Positions 37,503 through 50,262 of a stretch of DNA of 64,000 nt are shown here, piece by piece (the first letter of the stretch is position 1; the number at the start of each line of letters is the position of its first letter). Position numbers and translations under genes: made by a program. The notes beneath the pieces are model-generated. The model worked only from the letters and a program-made list of their open reading frames with translations, made no database searches and had not been told where the DNA came from. Source of the stretch: Phytomonas francai (lineage: Eukaryota > Euglenozoa > Kinetoplastea > Trypanosomatida > Trypanosomatidae); the NCBI GenBank assembly GCA_001766655.1, contig MJCC01000013.1, positions 314,896 to 378,895 on the forward strand, in the 5' to 3' direction.

Positions 37503-39089
37503 AAAGCGATAGTCATGTTTTTCAGCTTCATATGGATACATTGCAGGGGATGCATAGATTACGGCTACACTTTCTTCCAATGCTTTGAACTGCGATAACG
37601 GATTTGTTTCAGCATTAAAGCACTACTCATGTCCCTTAATGTCCAATGAATGGATGCTAGTGGTGTGCAAAGTAGGGCACACAATTGCTACGACTCCCTA
37701 ACTGGGCGGGTCCCCCTGCGGGTCAAATTACGCCCACTCAGGGTTCTTACCCACGAACATGTTTCCCCTCCCCCTATCCCGCCAGTGAGTTCTATCACGC
37801 AGCTTGTGTGATCCGTAATGTGTGTGGGTTTGTGTTGTGGGCGCAATGATGAAACGTTTAGAACGGAACCAATCAGAGCACTGTGCACTGATAACATTCT
37901 TGTGATGATAATCCGTACAAACGAACCTGAATGGCACCCCCAAACGGGAGGCGTGCGCTTAGCAGCCCCCACCACCCCCCTACAGTTCAGCTTAAATGAT
38001 GCCGCAAAGTTGTAGTGCGCGACTGAGCCGCTTGAGTGAGATTACGCAACTAAGGGGCCCGACTGCTGGGGTATCCCAATGGCTGATTGTGCTGGATTTG
38101 CACCGCCCTTCTCCGGACGGGACGCCGTGGCTCACAAAAGAGTGCGCTCTGTTCGTCCCCTCCTCTTCGGAGTACACGGGGTTGCGTGCGCTTGAGGATT
38201 GCGTGGGGCATGCCTCAGTTCCCCCCGCACATAATGAGTGAAAAAACGTGCTTCTGATGGTGCGATATCAACAAACTACGAGGTATTAAAAGTTCTTTTG
38301 CGTAAAAAAAAAAGTGGTTACCAACTCGCTGAAATATATGGTAACTAAAGAATTCTGGTATTTCATTTGTTCTCTGTCATCCTTGGTGGTGTAAAAGGTG
38401 GAAAAAAAGGTAAGATCAACATCCTACGCTTTGGGGGATTTCTCCCGACCGCTTCACCCCCTGGCCGCGACGGGAGGAAGCAAAATGAGCCCTCAGCCAC
38501 CATCCGGCATGGCAACAAGGAATTCTATGTAACAATCAGGCCATATAGAAACGATCCCCCCCCCCCTCATCACAACCACCACCGAACCCGGCAAAGAAAA
38601 ACGCTCAAGAAGAACGAACGAGCAAACGACAGCTCCAACTCTATGAAACCACATTTCTGTGCAACTATTTACATCTTCCAAAGAAAAAACCCACACTATA
38701 GCTCACTTCTCTCAGCCCGCAGGTATGTGAGCCCCCCTTCCCATCCTTTCATGTGAAGAAGGGAAAATGGAAACAGGTGGCTGTGGCGGTGCCTTTTCAC
38801 GGGGATCAATAACTGCATAGAATAGGTTGTGCATGGCGCCTTATTTATTTTAGCTCACATTTTGTTGCTGCGCCCGGTGGTGGGGTTCGGCAAGAGGAAT
38901 CAGGAGAGAGAGGAGGCTCCTGCATCCTGCTCGGCTCAAAGGGTGCATGAGCTCTTTATTATATACGAAAACAATGCTACCTCCGGTTATCCCCCCCACC
39001 CCAAACATATGATAAAAGATATCGAATGAAAGTTTCTATTCTTGCAAGTATTACTTCTATATAATTGAGACTTACAATGAAGACAGACG
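37503..39089 (+). other. Start of gene desert; moderately GC-rich patch and low-complexity ORFs
   Basis: About 1.6 kb. The 37690-38250 patch is GC-richer than its surroundings and contains the 81-aa frame at 37996. The frame at 38367-38756 encodes a Pro/His/Lys-rich low-complexity chain, and I do not call it. Faint continuation of the inverted repeat may reach 38900. Confidence 0.45.
37996..38241 (+). CDS. Possible small ORF, 81 aa
   Basis: ATG 37996 follows a C-rich tract ending in CTACAG, a plausible acceptor. The chain (VSQWLIVLDLHRPSPDGTPW... ALFVPSSSEYTGL) has more protein character than nearby frames and G/C-rich third positions unlike the adjacent AT-rich DNA. No family is recognised. 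It could be a short gene or a remnant of a longer one. Confidence 0.3.
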   Translation: MMPQSCSARLSRLSEITQLRGPTAGVSQWLIVLDLHRPSPDGTPWLTKECALFVPSSSEYTGLRALEDCVGHASVPPAHNE

Positions 39090-40270
39090 ATAAATTCCAA
39101 TATTGAAATAATTCCCCTTGAATTGATTTTAAAGGAAGTTTTATACTTCCAACCAATTAGCCGGCGTGGGCCCATCACCACCTCCATATGCGCATGTGCT
39201 GGTTCCCATTACCCACCACCTGTTGGATTTTCCTCTCTCAAAAACCTTCTACATCACACACCAAGGTTGTCGATATATTATGCTCCAATCAATTTTTGAT
39301 TGTGCAATATGGTGAAACCGATATAATTAAAATTATTTACAATTTCGCTCAAGGTATTTGCATAAACAGAGTTTTATACGCCTTCTTCCATAGAAAACCC
39401 TCCGAATGGCCAAGCGTGTCTAGAAATAATTACCCTTTCGACAAGGGGCATGTAAATGAATACGAGGGGATCCTTTGTGTCGAAAGTCCGCCATTTAAAT
39501 GATAAGCGTGTGCGATAGGAAAGTGAAGAAGCATAAATGACCCGTACATCAAACCCCTTGGCTGCAAGACTTCCCAACCCTTATAATTGAACGCACCCCC
39601 CAAATGTTATCAGCCTCGGCGAGTTGGGCTTGCTTTGGATGAGAGAGGTGCCTTAAAGCCCCATCTGCTCTTTCAAAGAAGAATTTGAAAGCAACGTTGC
39701 ATGGAATGACAAAGCCCATTGCTTCGTTTCACAAAGTATGAGAGACTCGCTATGATGATATCGCGCAGATTGTTTTATGACCAATTCATTACAGTATTGA
39801 CTCTTCCCTTTTAAAACATATCGGCCTTTTAATGAAGACAGCATTCGTGAAAATAAAAAATAATTGCTTTTACAGCGCTGATGGTTTATTCCCAATGTTA
39901 CAAATACAAAGGAGGCCATTTTCATGCGTCAAGTGAATTTAGAAGATAATTTTCCCCGGATATTTAGGGTAGCTGATCCATACTTAACGAATAGGGTATG
40001 GAATTTTTCCGTTCCGGTTTCTTTATTAGAAGAGGATTGTTTTTTCAATGTAAAGAAGTGAACGGCATGTGATGTGACATAAAAATAATATTTAGTAAAG
40101 ACGTTCGCAAGATTTCAAGGGTTATTGAAACAAACCATCGGTTGACCTTATGAAGTTTTTCAAGGCTTTGCATTGGCATTGCTGATCCCCTTGGAGAATC
40201 AAAAAGGAGAAACCATCACATACCCTTATGTACGAAAATCAATTTTCAATTTATAAAGGGATACCACACA
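39090..40270 (+). repeat. Inverted repeat arm A (diverged, coding remnants)
   Basis: Aligns, by eye, with the reverse complement of 46085-47265 at roughly 60-80% identity. Paired coordinates add to 86354-86357 over most of its length, so there are few net indels. Anchors: 39202 with 47152, 39512 with 46842, 39678 with 46679. On the minus strand it keeps peptide traces shared with arm B, such as YASSLSYRTRLSF and FDTKDP. Both arms contain stops. Confidence 0.65.
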
Positions 40271-41317
40271 ATACGATACGCCATTTCATATCATGAACAA
40301 ACATCGTGCCACAACAAAGATCTTATCACATCATGGGAAAAATCACGCAACACAAAACATCAGAGAAATTTATCCAACCGCAAAATAAATACTTCGCATC
40401 GAACAATTACAACGCTAAACCAGCCCACGCGCCGCAAAATAAGATCGGGACACGCCACAAATGAAGAATGTTCCACAAAAAAAAATTATTTACTAAATAA
40501 ATTAAAATTACAGATCATAATTTTTTTTGTTAAATAAATTGAATTGCGCATCTCAAAATTATTTTTTATTCATTTAAATTAATTTAGAAAAGGAAAAATA
40601 TTTTTACGATATTTTTTGAAAAAAAAATTGAGTCACATCGCGATGGCCGTACGGCTCCATATAACCATGTGGGCGCACCACGCATGTTGTTTTTGTAACA
40701 AATAAGCGTCGGTACCACTTGGTCGATTTTCACCAAATTTTGCACCTTGTGACACAAGAACGTTGTTTGTTACAACGCAATGTCAAGGGGAGCGAAAAAT
40801 TTACTATTTGGAGGTGGGGGCTTGTCACACCACCCTCGTTTATTATTAATGTTTTCTTTTTCTTCCTAAGGGAATTTCCGAGTGGACTGTTCACCGGGAA
40901 ATATCTTGTGTTTGATTTTCTTTTATGTTGCTTTTATGTCGCCTTTATATAGTTTATCCATTCCTAGGAATAGATTTAATGCTGCTTGCGCTTTAGAAAC
41001 ACTCTTGCTGAGCCAGTTGCGGGGGATTTCGAATCTATGAAACGTAGGGCAAAATTACCTTTGAAGGATTTCATTTTCTATTTTTATAAATTTTCCCTCG
41101 AGTTGTTTAAAATAGCTTCATTCGGTCATTGTTTTTTGGGAAGACCCATGGTGTTGCTTCGGAGCGATCTCATCGTTTGCATTAAGCAGACCCGAACTAA
41201 TGATACCACACCTTGCTATGATACGTCAATGCCCATATAAACTAGAATAATGGGTGAGGTGCGTTCACGATTAAGTGCGTCTGTGCGCCTTTTCCTGAAT
41301 GTGGCCTCTCGAAGCTT
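40271..41317 (+). other. AT-rich desert, no gene seen
   Basis: A/T homopolymer-rich DNA at 40470-40630. Short frames only. Possibly eroded continuation of the dynein remnant, but I cannot see recognisable motifs. Confidence 0.4.
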
Positions 41318-43608
41318 CTAGGTACCATTCAAAACTTCGGAACCCTGCATCCGGGGTAAGTAGACGTTTATGAATACACATTGAACACTTGGGTTGCGGA
41401 AGGCCTCTGAAGCGGTGCTTGCATAGACCAGATCCGTTGTCGGTATAAAGCCAACGGTTGGGGTGCAGATAGCGGAATATTTATCGCAGAAAAGTACCAA
41501 GCTCGAAGCGATTGGAGCATCGGCCTTGGCCGATGACGATAAATGCATGTCATCGATACAAACAACGAGCTTTGAACCTAAGGGGGGTCCGAAGGCAGAA
41601 GTACTCCTCGGTAAGAGCTGTAAAACCAATTGATTCTGAGTTTAAATAGGACTGAAACCTTTACTGCGGTTTACAAAGTGCTCAAACCATCGCTCGCATA
41701 GACGAGTACTCCTTAGTAAAGATGACTTACCGCTTCCACAAGCTCCTAGGATCAAGACATGTTGGCCGCAGTTGATGGGACACTCTATCGCATGCAAGGT
41801 GGAAAGGCGCGACGGCGTGGGAAGCTGTTGTGGCGATGCTTCGGATTGTGGACCAATTTTTGTTTATTCTGACCACGAAAGATCATTAATATGAGAAATA
41901 GCCTCGCTTAGCAGCTCCCGTCCGCTGCGTTTGACTACAAACTCTATGATATTTTCGCCGTCTACAACAGGGGGAAGTATTTTGTCCGTCGAATTATAAT
42001 TCTCCATGAACTCATTAAGATTATCCTCAACTGTGAGTAAAGCTCTTCGGATGTGATCAAGTTGGCAGGGATCTAAAGCCAGACCCATGCTCCAACAAAC
42101 GTCCTGAACAGCACACCGGGCTGCGAATACATCCGCATTTAGTTGAGGGTCAGCAATTTCTTCCCTCACGGAGGAGGTTGGAGAACAGCATGCCTGCACG
42201 ATGCAGCTGTACCACCGTACATACGATTCTATGCGTTACTTGCAGGCAGCACAGAACCCCATATTGGTATTGAGCACATCTTCATGGTCTCTGTTGCGTT
42301 CACCTTGTTTAACTTCTGTTCAGGCGAAAGGAAGGACTATTTTCATCACACCGCTTGCCTCATGACATCCCGGAGCATCATGCAGATGATCGCGCAGAAA
42401 ACTTCTGCAATTAGAAGGAGCAGGTAGCGAAAATACTGTAAAATGACAAACTGTGTGTGGATTCGTGTGTTGCAAAGTGCTTGTGCAGACAATCATGTAA
42501 GACGAAGGGGTTAACGTAAAGTTGATCTTCCTCAGCCCAAACACACGCCCACAAAGGGTCAAATTTATACAAGATGTGGCCTGCTGGTTGTATCTTCAAT
42601 AATAACAAAATGGCGCTCTAATAGGCTCTCTGTGACACCTGCCGACGCCTTCATTATGCCCTCCGAAACGTTGTGCTTGTAAAATTCATGTGCTGTCATG
42701 AGAGAGGTACAAAGCACAACATGTTTGTCCGTCCCTCCAAAGTCCCTCCAAAGCTTTGTTTGGCCAGAGAAGTGCGGCCCGAAAACCATGACTTGGTGGC
42801 AGAAGGGCATTGGCTTAGCAAATTCGGATTTCATGTATCTTTTGGTGTGTCGCGAAGTGGCGGAAACACATCTCAACTTACTAAAAAAAAAAACCCCTAC
42901 GCGTTATACTTAAAATCCTAATAGGATCTGTAACCTATTTTTTTGGTCAGTATGGGCGCACTAACGCATGTAAGTATCTCAAAGAGTCGGTTCGTAGCGT
43001 ACCCCTCATTGGGCAGAACATTTTTCGTTGGGAATTGTAGTACTAAGATAGGTTTAGGATTGGTAAACACTGAAGGCAAAAATATCTTTTAGGCGCTCGT
43101 ACATGACTTTGAACCCTAGGCTAGCAGTCTGTTTTTCATCCGCGATTCCAAAAACATCGATATAAATGCGAATAACATCGACTAACTTCATTCGTTGTAG
43201 ATCGACTGTGTAATACTCTTTGGAAAATTTACATGTTATTTTGTGAAGAGGCTTATTCTCGGTGATAACCCCCATAAAACTCGGATGAGCAGGTGTCTTT
43301 ATGGGCTTACCATACGTTTCTATTTCCATATGGGTGAAGGAATTTCACGAAGCGTGCACAAGAGTCCTATTCTGAATCTTACGAAGCCACTACGTTAAAA
43401 ATCCATGAATTTATTCACTAAGCTTTTTGTACACATTCACACAAAAGACGCACCAGCTTCCAACGCCCCACAACAATACAAACGCATGCGACCCAAGGCG
43501 GTCATTTGACCACAGCTCATAGTGATCACGGCCACAGAAATGACAGCGTTTGAAGTAGGCTCCGTGCCACTTGGTTATGGTTTTAAAGCGGAATAGATCG
43601 TCTCTCAA
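41318..43608 (-). pseudogene. Decayed dynein heavy chain (AAA1-AAA3 region)
   Basis: Read on the minus strand, dynein motor motifs appear in correct order and spacing. AAA1 traces lie near 43.2-43.6 kb (FGIADEKQTASLGFK-type segment). The AAA2 Walker A-like VMVFGPHFSGQTKLWRD is near 42.8 kb, and the AAA2 Walker B region FDPLWACVWAEEDQL near 42.5 kb. The AAA3 Walker A GACGSGKSS is near 41.75 kb and its Walker B region FGPPLGSKLVVCIDDMHL near 41.58 kb. From 42199 to 41318 one frame runs with only two TAA stops; elsewhere frameshifts break it. The linker, AAA4-AAA6 and stalk are not recognisable. The gene is opposite in strand to all neighbours. A heavily decayed copy is the best reading; which dynein class is unclear. 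Confidence 0.68.
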
Positions 43609-46084
43609 CGGTGAGGGAAAATACTAACGGTCTTCATAATCATTTTTGGGATATAAAAAGGCTTCGCATTGTTCCCGATGAACTCAATTCTGTGCGAAAC
43701 AACTATTTCGATTGCTTGAGTGGCAATCGGAAATTTAGTCGCGAATATTCAGAGTACTGGAGTAGAATCGAGTTCTGAAATATTTGCTATGCCAATGCTT
43801 AGTGGATGTTCTATTTCGATATCAACAATTTGTAAATGATAGAGAGCTGAAAGAGCAACCTGCTGTGCATCTCTTTCTGTGCCCAACGTTAGCGCGATCC
43901 TCCGAGCCTCTGTAGTTATGTTTTCCATTGACATTAGGTTTTAGATTAAGAGCTCCATAGTTTTTGATCACCAGACTGATTCCATATGCATGAACTGACT
44001 TTGACGACATTATGATGCTGGGGGGATCGGCTTGTAATACAAGTTTTTATGCACGTTACGAATAATGCTTCATGATACGCCTTCATAGCCAAAACCGTAT
44101 ATGTGTACTCGATCAAGAGACACCATTGATTGTTCTTTTGTATCGTTTGACAAGCACAACTCATCAAGTGGTGAATTTACTGCATTTTCAGAGGTTTCAA
44201 AAGCGGTTAAGAAACGATTTCCAACACTCAAACGGTACAGGCGGAGGTGCATGAATGAAAGTATTGGAAAAGGACTTACTGGACTAGATGGGGAAAGAAA
44301 TGAGCTCAGTTGGCTATCCATTAGGAAGTTAAATCACGGGAGCCCTTCGTGCATTTCATTTAGCACCCCCAGGATACAGAAGTGTATCCTCGCCCATCGT
44401 GAGTTTCGCTGTAGGGACGTAATCGATGGGAATCTTTAACGGTTACCGTTCTCAGGGAAATGGATATTTTATGATTTTGCTAAGAGCTTTGAGTTAGTGC
44501 AAAGAGAAATCAACTATTGACGCACATATGTCCTTATCCTTGAGAAGCAAAAACGGATGACTCAAGCGCAGATATATAATTGCAGAGAATGTTCATTCTT
44601 CCGCATCGTTTCACTACATAATAACTTTTTGCAACTTGTGTATGACTTTTTTCCACTCCGTGATTTTGAGAACCGTTGTGTTCAGCGACATGCTCTCCAT
44701 CAGCATTTGGGATCTTGAAAAGAAATTTTCGATTTCCAACAACATATTGTGGCGGCACTTCTCACTGACAAGACGTGTCGCACGACCCAACGTTACCTGC
44801 GTAAATTGGAAAAAATATTTTGCTTAATACGCTTTTCATCATCATCTCGACCTGAAAATCATTATTTGTAGGATAATTAGGATAACTTCTCTTAAATGTT
44901 CTATAACCCAAGCGTCGAAAAGTTTAGGTAGTGGGGCAATTATGTACACTACTTGGGGGGCATCCTCCTCCAGATTTTTAGCTAGAGGCAGCAAGTCTCC
45001 TTCCCATGATACTTTCGAATCCCGGGAATACCAAACAGACATAAAATTTATTCTGAAGCTCCAAACATAGATAAATTGAGTTATTGTGGGTTTGAAAGCT
45101 ACACAGGAGTCATGGGTTCGAAATGTATGAGTGCAAGAATTTGTAATTGGGCGGCATGCACGCAGATCTTCGATAATCTGTTCTGCCGTAAATGATTCAC
45201 TTGTAATGTTCAAGTAGTTGTGAACTTTTGTCTACGTTGATCCAGCCTCGTGTTACAATATTAAAGTGGATATGCAAAACATCAAATTATTCAAAAGAAT
45301 AAACAGACGGTGTTCCCTAGTCTGCTTCTTGGCTTGCGATGGCTTTGACAGACATGTTAGGTTGATCCACTAGATTCTGGAGCTTGGTACATGTTCAGAT
45401 GGCAACGCCACGCATGTCAAAGGTAGACATGTTGTGAATCCCAGTAATTCCTCTGGAAAGAATCTTCATACATATTCGAGTCTTCTAAAGATGCGACTTT
45501 GAATTCGCTAAGAAGTTGAGGTTTGGTTTTTGATATTGCATTCTCAGATACGATGATCTGCTTGGATAAAGTATCCGACCGCTTCACTGGCTTCATAACG
45601 AATTTCTATCTATTGAGCGGTATAGAAGCTAGTTTGATTTCCATATGTAAAATACGAGGCATTGTATTGTCGAGCTCGACTAGTTTGACTTCACCTCTTC
45701 AAAATGTTTCAAGAGTGCCCTCGGCTCCTCCACGGTTTGAGGACTGCACACCGGGGCCACCTGTTCCTGCATGTACTTTGTATCGCCTTACGTGATAAGT
45801 TTTCAATTTAACGCATTAAATTGACAGTAAAGGCACTCTAAGTAATCACTTTACACTAAGTGGTTAGGGTTGCAATGAATGCCACAGATATGCTCGCCTG
45901 CAAATAGTACAGCATCAGATAGACTACTAGGGAAGTCGTCAGTGGTTTCCACAGTTCTCTGCGCTAGAACAACAAAGTATTGAGAATATTCTGAAGGCAA
46001 TTAATCAACAATCTGTCCTTTTTAACTTTTGGGGTCAATAGTCATGAAATAAAAGCACACCAGCTCCATTGGCAGGTTCAACTT
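43609..46084. other. Gene desert between dynein remnant and repeat arm B
   Basis: Only short frames on both strands (for example 44842-45213 on minus and 44101-44439 on plus). GC about 40%, higher than typical intergenic DNA here, so it is probably decayed coding sequence, perhaps the linker part of the dynein remnant. No motif is identifiable. Confidence 0.4.
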
Positions 46085-47265
46085 CATGGGATGAGTTTCT
46101 CTATTTAAACTCTGGAAGGTCGATTTGTGTATATGGGGAAGTCAATTTTCTTCTTTTCTAACCTCTCAAAGAAGTTAGAAATGCCAATACAATGACATAG
46201 AAAGATTAGCAAGGATGACCGACAGTCTGACCTGATAAACATCGAAGCGCTGAGAACGGCTCTTCTCAATGCTATTCTTCAGTCTCTTTAGATGACATTT
46301 GCTTCTTTGCATTGAAAGAAACAGACAAGCTTTTAAAACTCGCGCACAGTAAAGTTACGTTTTTGGTCTGTGAATTATACATCAATTCCCATGAAGATTA
46401 AAAAAAAGCTCTTTCCCAAATTCACCTGACACAATAAAATATCACCCTTTGCATTTTGGATCTGAGCAAAGGAATCACATCAGGGTTGGAGAAGAAGCCT
46501 ATTTGAGTTTTCGTGAATTCGGTCTTTATTACAGGGCTGAAAAATATACCAGAATCAATAGTCATGAATTTATTCTAAATCAATTCCAAAATTTCATACC
46601 GAGTCTCCCATGGTTTGAGCAACGAAGGAAGGAAGTAATGAGCTTTGTACCCCATGGTAATGCTGCTTTCAAACTCTTCTTCGAAGGAACAATATGGGGC
46701 TTTGAGGTTTTTCTTTTATAACCATCAATCTCAACTCACTGAGCCTGATAACATTTGGAGGAAAATTTCAATTTTAAGGGTTACAAAATCTCATAAGTGG
46801 TTTGATATACAGGTCAAGTATACTTCGTCACTTTCCTATCGCATACGCTCATCACATACACAGCAGACTTTTGATACAATCGATCCCACGTATTAATTTG
46901 CATACTTCCTGAAAGCGTAAGATTTTTTCAAACATGCTTGACTAGTTAGAGTGTGTTCTCTGGTAAAAAGCGCATAAATATAAATTAGCTTGTTTTTGCA
47001 AATTTATTCAGTGCAACTGGGAAGATTTTTGGCTCAGTTTCATCACAATGTGCAATATAAAGTTGAATATTCTATAAAACATAGCAATATTGGTGTATGA
47101 TGTTGAATTTTTTTTAGTGAAGAAAATCCAACAGGTGCTGAGTAATGGGAACGAACGATTGTACTCACAAAAATGGTGATAGACTCACGACAGCTAAGTA
47201 GTCGGAAGTCTAAAGCTTCGTTTGAAATCGATTCAAGGGGAATATTCAAGATTTTCTCACCATAA
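46085..47265 (-). repeat. Inverted repeat arm B (diverged, coding remnants)
   Basis: Reverse-complement partner of arm A. On the plus strand it keeps peptides matching arm A on its minus strand: LLSNSSSKEQYGA versus LLSNSSLKEQMGL, QSQLTEPDNIW versus QAQLAEADNIW, and YTSSLSYRIRSSH with FDTIDP. In the opposite direction it carries SHYSAPVGFSSLKK versus SHYPPPVGFSSLKN. Reading frames are broken in both arms. Confidence 0.65.
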
Positions 47266-49624
47266 TTGGACAAGTAACCGGGTGATAAAATATGATACTT
47301 ATTCACAAAGGACCACTTTTTGAGTACAGAATGGCATTGTGGGAGGGCTATCTCTCTCAATACTTAATGGGCGTATTAAAGCGATTTGGAACTTTCTTTT
47401 TGCATCCTCGTGTATCCATTCATATTGGATAAAATATAATAATGAAAAGAAACTTAAATAGGCCAGAAAGTAATTATTCTTTACGTTGTATTGAAATAGA
47501 TTCGTAATATATTGCTATATTTGACTTACTGCCATTTTAGGAGTGAGAGGTTATTGTTTACTCCCTTTGTGGTACTCCCCAAGCTTAGAAAAATCAAAGC
47601 GTTTTGTGTTTCTTGCGCCACTTCTTTTTTTGATAAATTATACCCATACAAGCCGTTCAATTGTCGTTTGGCAACGATGTGTCTTTTTTTCTCTTTGGAT
47701 CGTACTCATATTCTTCTACTATGGTAGAAATACGATCGACTATTAACACTCCATTTCATGTATACGCGAGGCCAAACGCGGCCACGCATACTGATTACCG
47801 CAGGAGGTGGGAGAGCATAATACATTTTTTTTTAAATATATGGAGAACATCATAGAGCTTGAAAATCATCAAAATAGTTGTGGTTTTGAATACATTGCAC
47901 CTAATAAAGTACTGTCATGGTTTGATTTGCCCTGGGTCAAGCTTTTCCGTGCAGCTAGTAATATGTTCACATTGAAAAAATTAAATATCTTGACATAATT
48001 TATAAATTATGCCCCTTCTCAGTCACTGTGCATTTATGCAGAAGAGGAAAATTATGCCGTTTGGAAAGACTTTCATAGGGAGACTGTATTCGTTTATTTT
48101 GTTTGGTTAAGACGCTTCTCTTAAAGAGACTTTAGAATAACAATTATACCTGTGCTGCATCCGATGGAAGCTTTCGACGCCTCACATTTGTCTTCCGTCT
48201 TAGTCCATTATTTGAGACTATGGACGGAACAGCACCGCTTTGATACAGGAAAAGTTGTTCCGAACCATTCTCAACATTTATAAGACCGATCCGGTGAATT
48301 GCCATAGGAAATAGAAATGGAGCAACATAATAATGCAACAGAAACAATGATATGATAAAAATGGTAAGAGCAAAGGACTCCTGCCACATTGATTGTAATC
48401 AGTCTACTTGATGAGTAATCAGCTAAATTTTATGAGAATTACTTCAATTAGGCTTTGAAGTGGCATTTATTTAAATAGTATGCCCTTAATGATCAAACAT
48501 TTTATCCATTGGTACTCATATATATATATTCTTTAGTTCTGGATCATTGACCAACTTCTAGGTTCCACAAAGATTAATTCATACTTCTGTTATTCAAAAT
48601 CTCAAGAACGTGACCCTAAGCCCCAATCAACGTATCAGATTACAAGTTCTAATTAAACAAATAAAAACCCATCTAGCTGATAAAACTAATTACTGACTGC
48701 AGCTGTCTTCGCAGCAGATTCTTCGGCAAACATTAGCTCCACTTACGAACACTAGGAAAGAAACGGACAAATATACCAAGACAGCTAAACCAAGCACCAA
48801 ACCTGGTATGCAAGCTAACAGAAGGTATGTCTCAAATGAGGAAAATTCTATACTTTTATCCAATTTTATGAAATGCTAACGAGCCCCACAAAAAAGAGAT
48901 TACATCCCTAAAAGGCAGCTTAGTTAAGCATTTAAGTTGCTTTTTCTCAAAGATCATTTTGGTAGTGGTATATCTATTCAAAAAATCACTTTTGGCACCG
49001 TTATTTCAATTCACACCATACAAGTAGCTTTTATCCACAAAAAGGAAGTTGCCATTTTTCAAAACCTTCATTTTTGAAGATTAAAAATGCGTCAAATTTA
49101 TAAATTTTAGGTTAGGGTGTGAATATTCCCTGGGCTGAGAAGCCCTATCCTTGCATCTCGTTCAACAAAGCCTTTGGTCCGAAAATCGTTGAAGGGAGCT
49201 AAGCGCACGCCCCTAGACACCACTTATTCTTTCACTTTGGTAAGATGTTCCTCGTCTCGCTGGAAGTCCTTCACATGAGGACCAGTATCCTGGTTGCGTT
49301 GTGGCTGCCAAACATTTTATAAATAAAAGAGGAACATTGGTTATGGACGATCTCAGCTTCAGAAGGCTGAGCTCGAAAATGCACACCAACCCCAAGCACT
49401 GGAAAACCGGCTGGGCTGGGATTGTTTTACAACAATAAGGTATTACAGCTTTCCGTGAAGGGGTTGACTGGAACAGTTCCCTTTCTAGTGAAAACCAAAG
49501 GGCGCCCCAGGCACCTTTTAACCATGCCACGCGCTTGTTTAACGATGGTTCCTTTAAAAAATAATCCCCACCCCCCCCACAGCCAAACTACACACATTTT
49601 TGTTAATCCTATATTCCTATAACT
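47266..49624 (+). other. AT-rich gene desert, no gene seen
   Basis: About 2.4 kb of AT-rich sequence with scattered short frames on both strands and a short TA repeat near 48518. Nothing protein-like was found. Confidence 0.5.
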
Positions 49625-49900
49625 GCTATTTCAACAATTTTCGCAGGGGGCGGCCGCGGTATAGTAATGCTTGATTGGGTGCAATCTGGGTAATCTGTTT
49701 GTGGCGTGTGCGTGCCTGGGGGAGGGGGGATTTTAAGGAAGTTATCCCCTTTAAATGGATATCAGTGCCTTTTGAATTGAAAATATCCGTTGAGTTTTTG
49801 TGTTCTGCGTCGAAATGTCTGTGAAAAATGGAAATCGGATATAGGGGGTCCGTGTGTGTGTGTAAAGGGGGGAAATAATTAACTTTATCGTTGCTCGCAC
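49625..49900 (+). promoter_or_regulatory. G-tract and GT-rich region, candidate Pol II start region
   Basis: Within otherwise AT-rich DNA there are several G-runs (near 49646, 49719 and 49867) and GT repeats (about 49850-49862), all on the plus strand about 0.4 kb before the next gene. G-tracts and GT-rich DNA mark Pol II start regions in T. brucei. Position after a desert with minus-strand relics fits, but this is inference. Confidence 0.25.
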
Positions 49901-50262
49901 CTAATAATTTTTTTTTGGGTTTATTGTTTTAAGACAATTTTGATGGGCCTTTATCCATAGGGGCGTGGACGGGTATATATAGATTTTTATATTTGGCAAT
50001 ATTATGATTCACAATAAAGGCTTTTCGATAATATTTTTTTTTACTGTCCGTTGTTCTAATCAAAATTATAGGTATGAGAGGGGCAAAAGAAGGTGCTATA
50101 TATTGAATTTTTTAAATCAAATCTAGTGGCTTTTATTGCTAATAAGTATATAATAAAATTAATTGAATTCCAATGATTTGGTGTTTTCCACTTTCTAATG
50201 ACTTTTTGGTATTTTTAATCTTATAAAGTGCTAATATATCTCTATATACAAGCGAGATAAAA

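Noticed and set aside
38040..38130. GC-rich patch as a possible ingi/L1Tc-type retroposon end
   Set aside because: Only a few short words resemble the element signature; no poly(A) tail, ORF or target-site duplication was seen.
38367..38756. 129-codon plus-strand ORF
   Set aside because: Low-complexity Pro/His/Lys/Arg chain from homopolymer-rich DNA, without protein-like segments.
41630..41866. In-frame TAA codons in the dynein-like frame, as a hint of stop-codon reassignment (known in Blastocrithidia)
   Set aside because: The long intact genes in the window (1872, 1764 and 932 codons) have no internal stops and end normally, and the dynein region also has frameshifts. Decay is the simpler explanation.
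45112..45126. GGGTTCGAAAT, like a tRNA B box
   Set aside because: No 5-bp T-arm stem, no A box at the right distance and no acceptor stem.
45860..45872. Telomere-like TTAGGG (also near 162 and 49112)
   Set aside because: Single copies only, not tandem; expected by chance in 64 kb.
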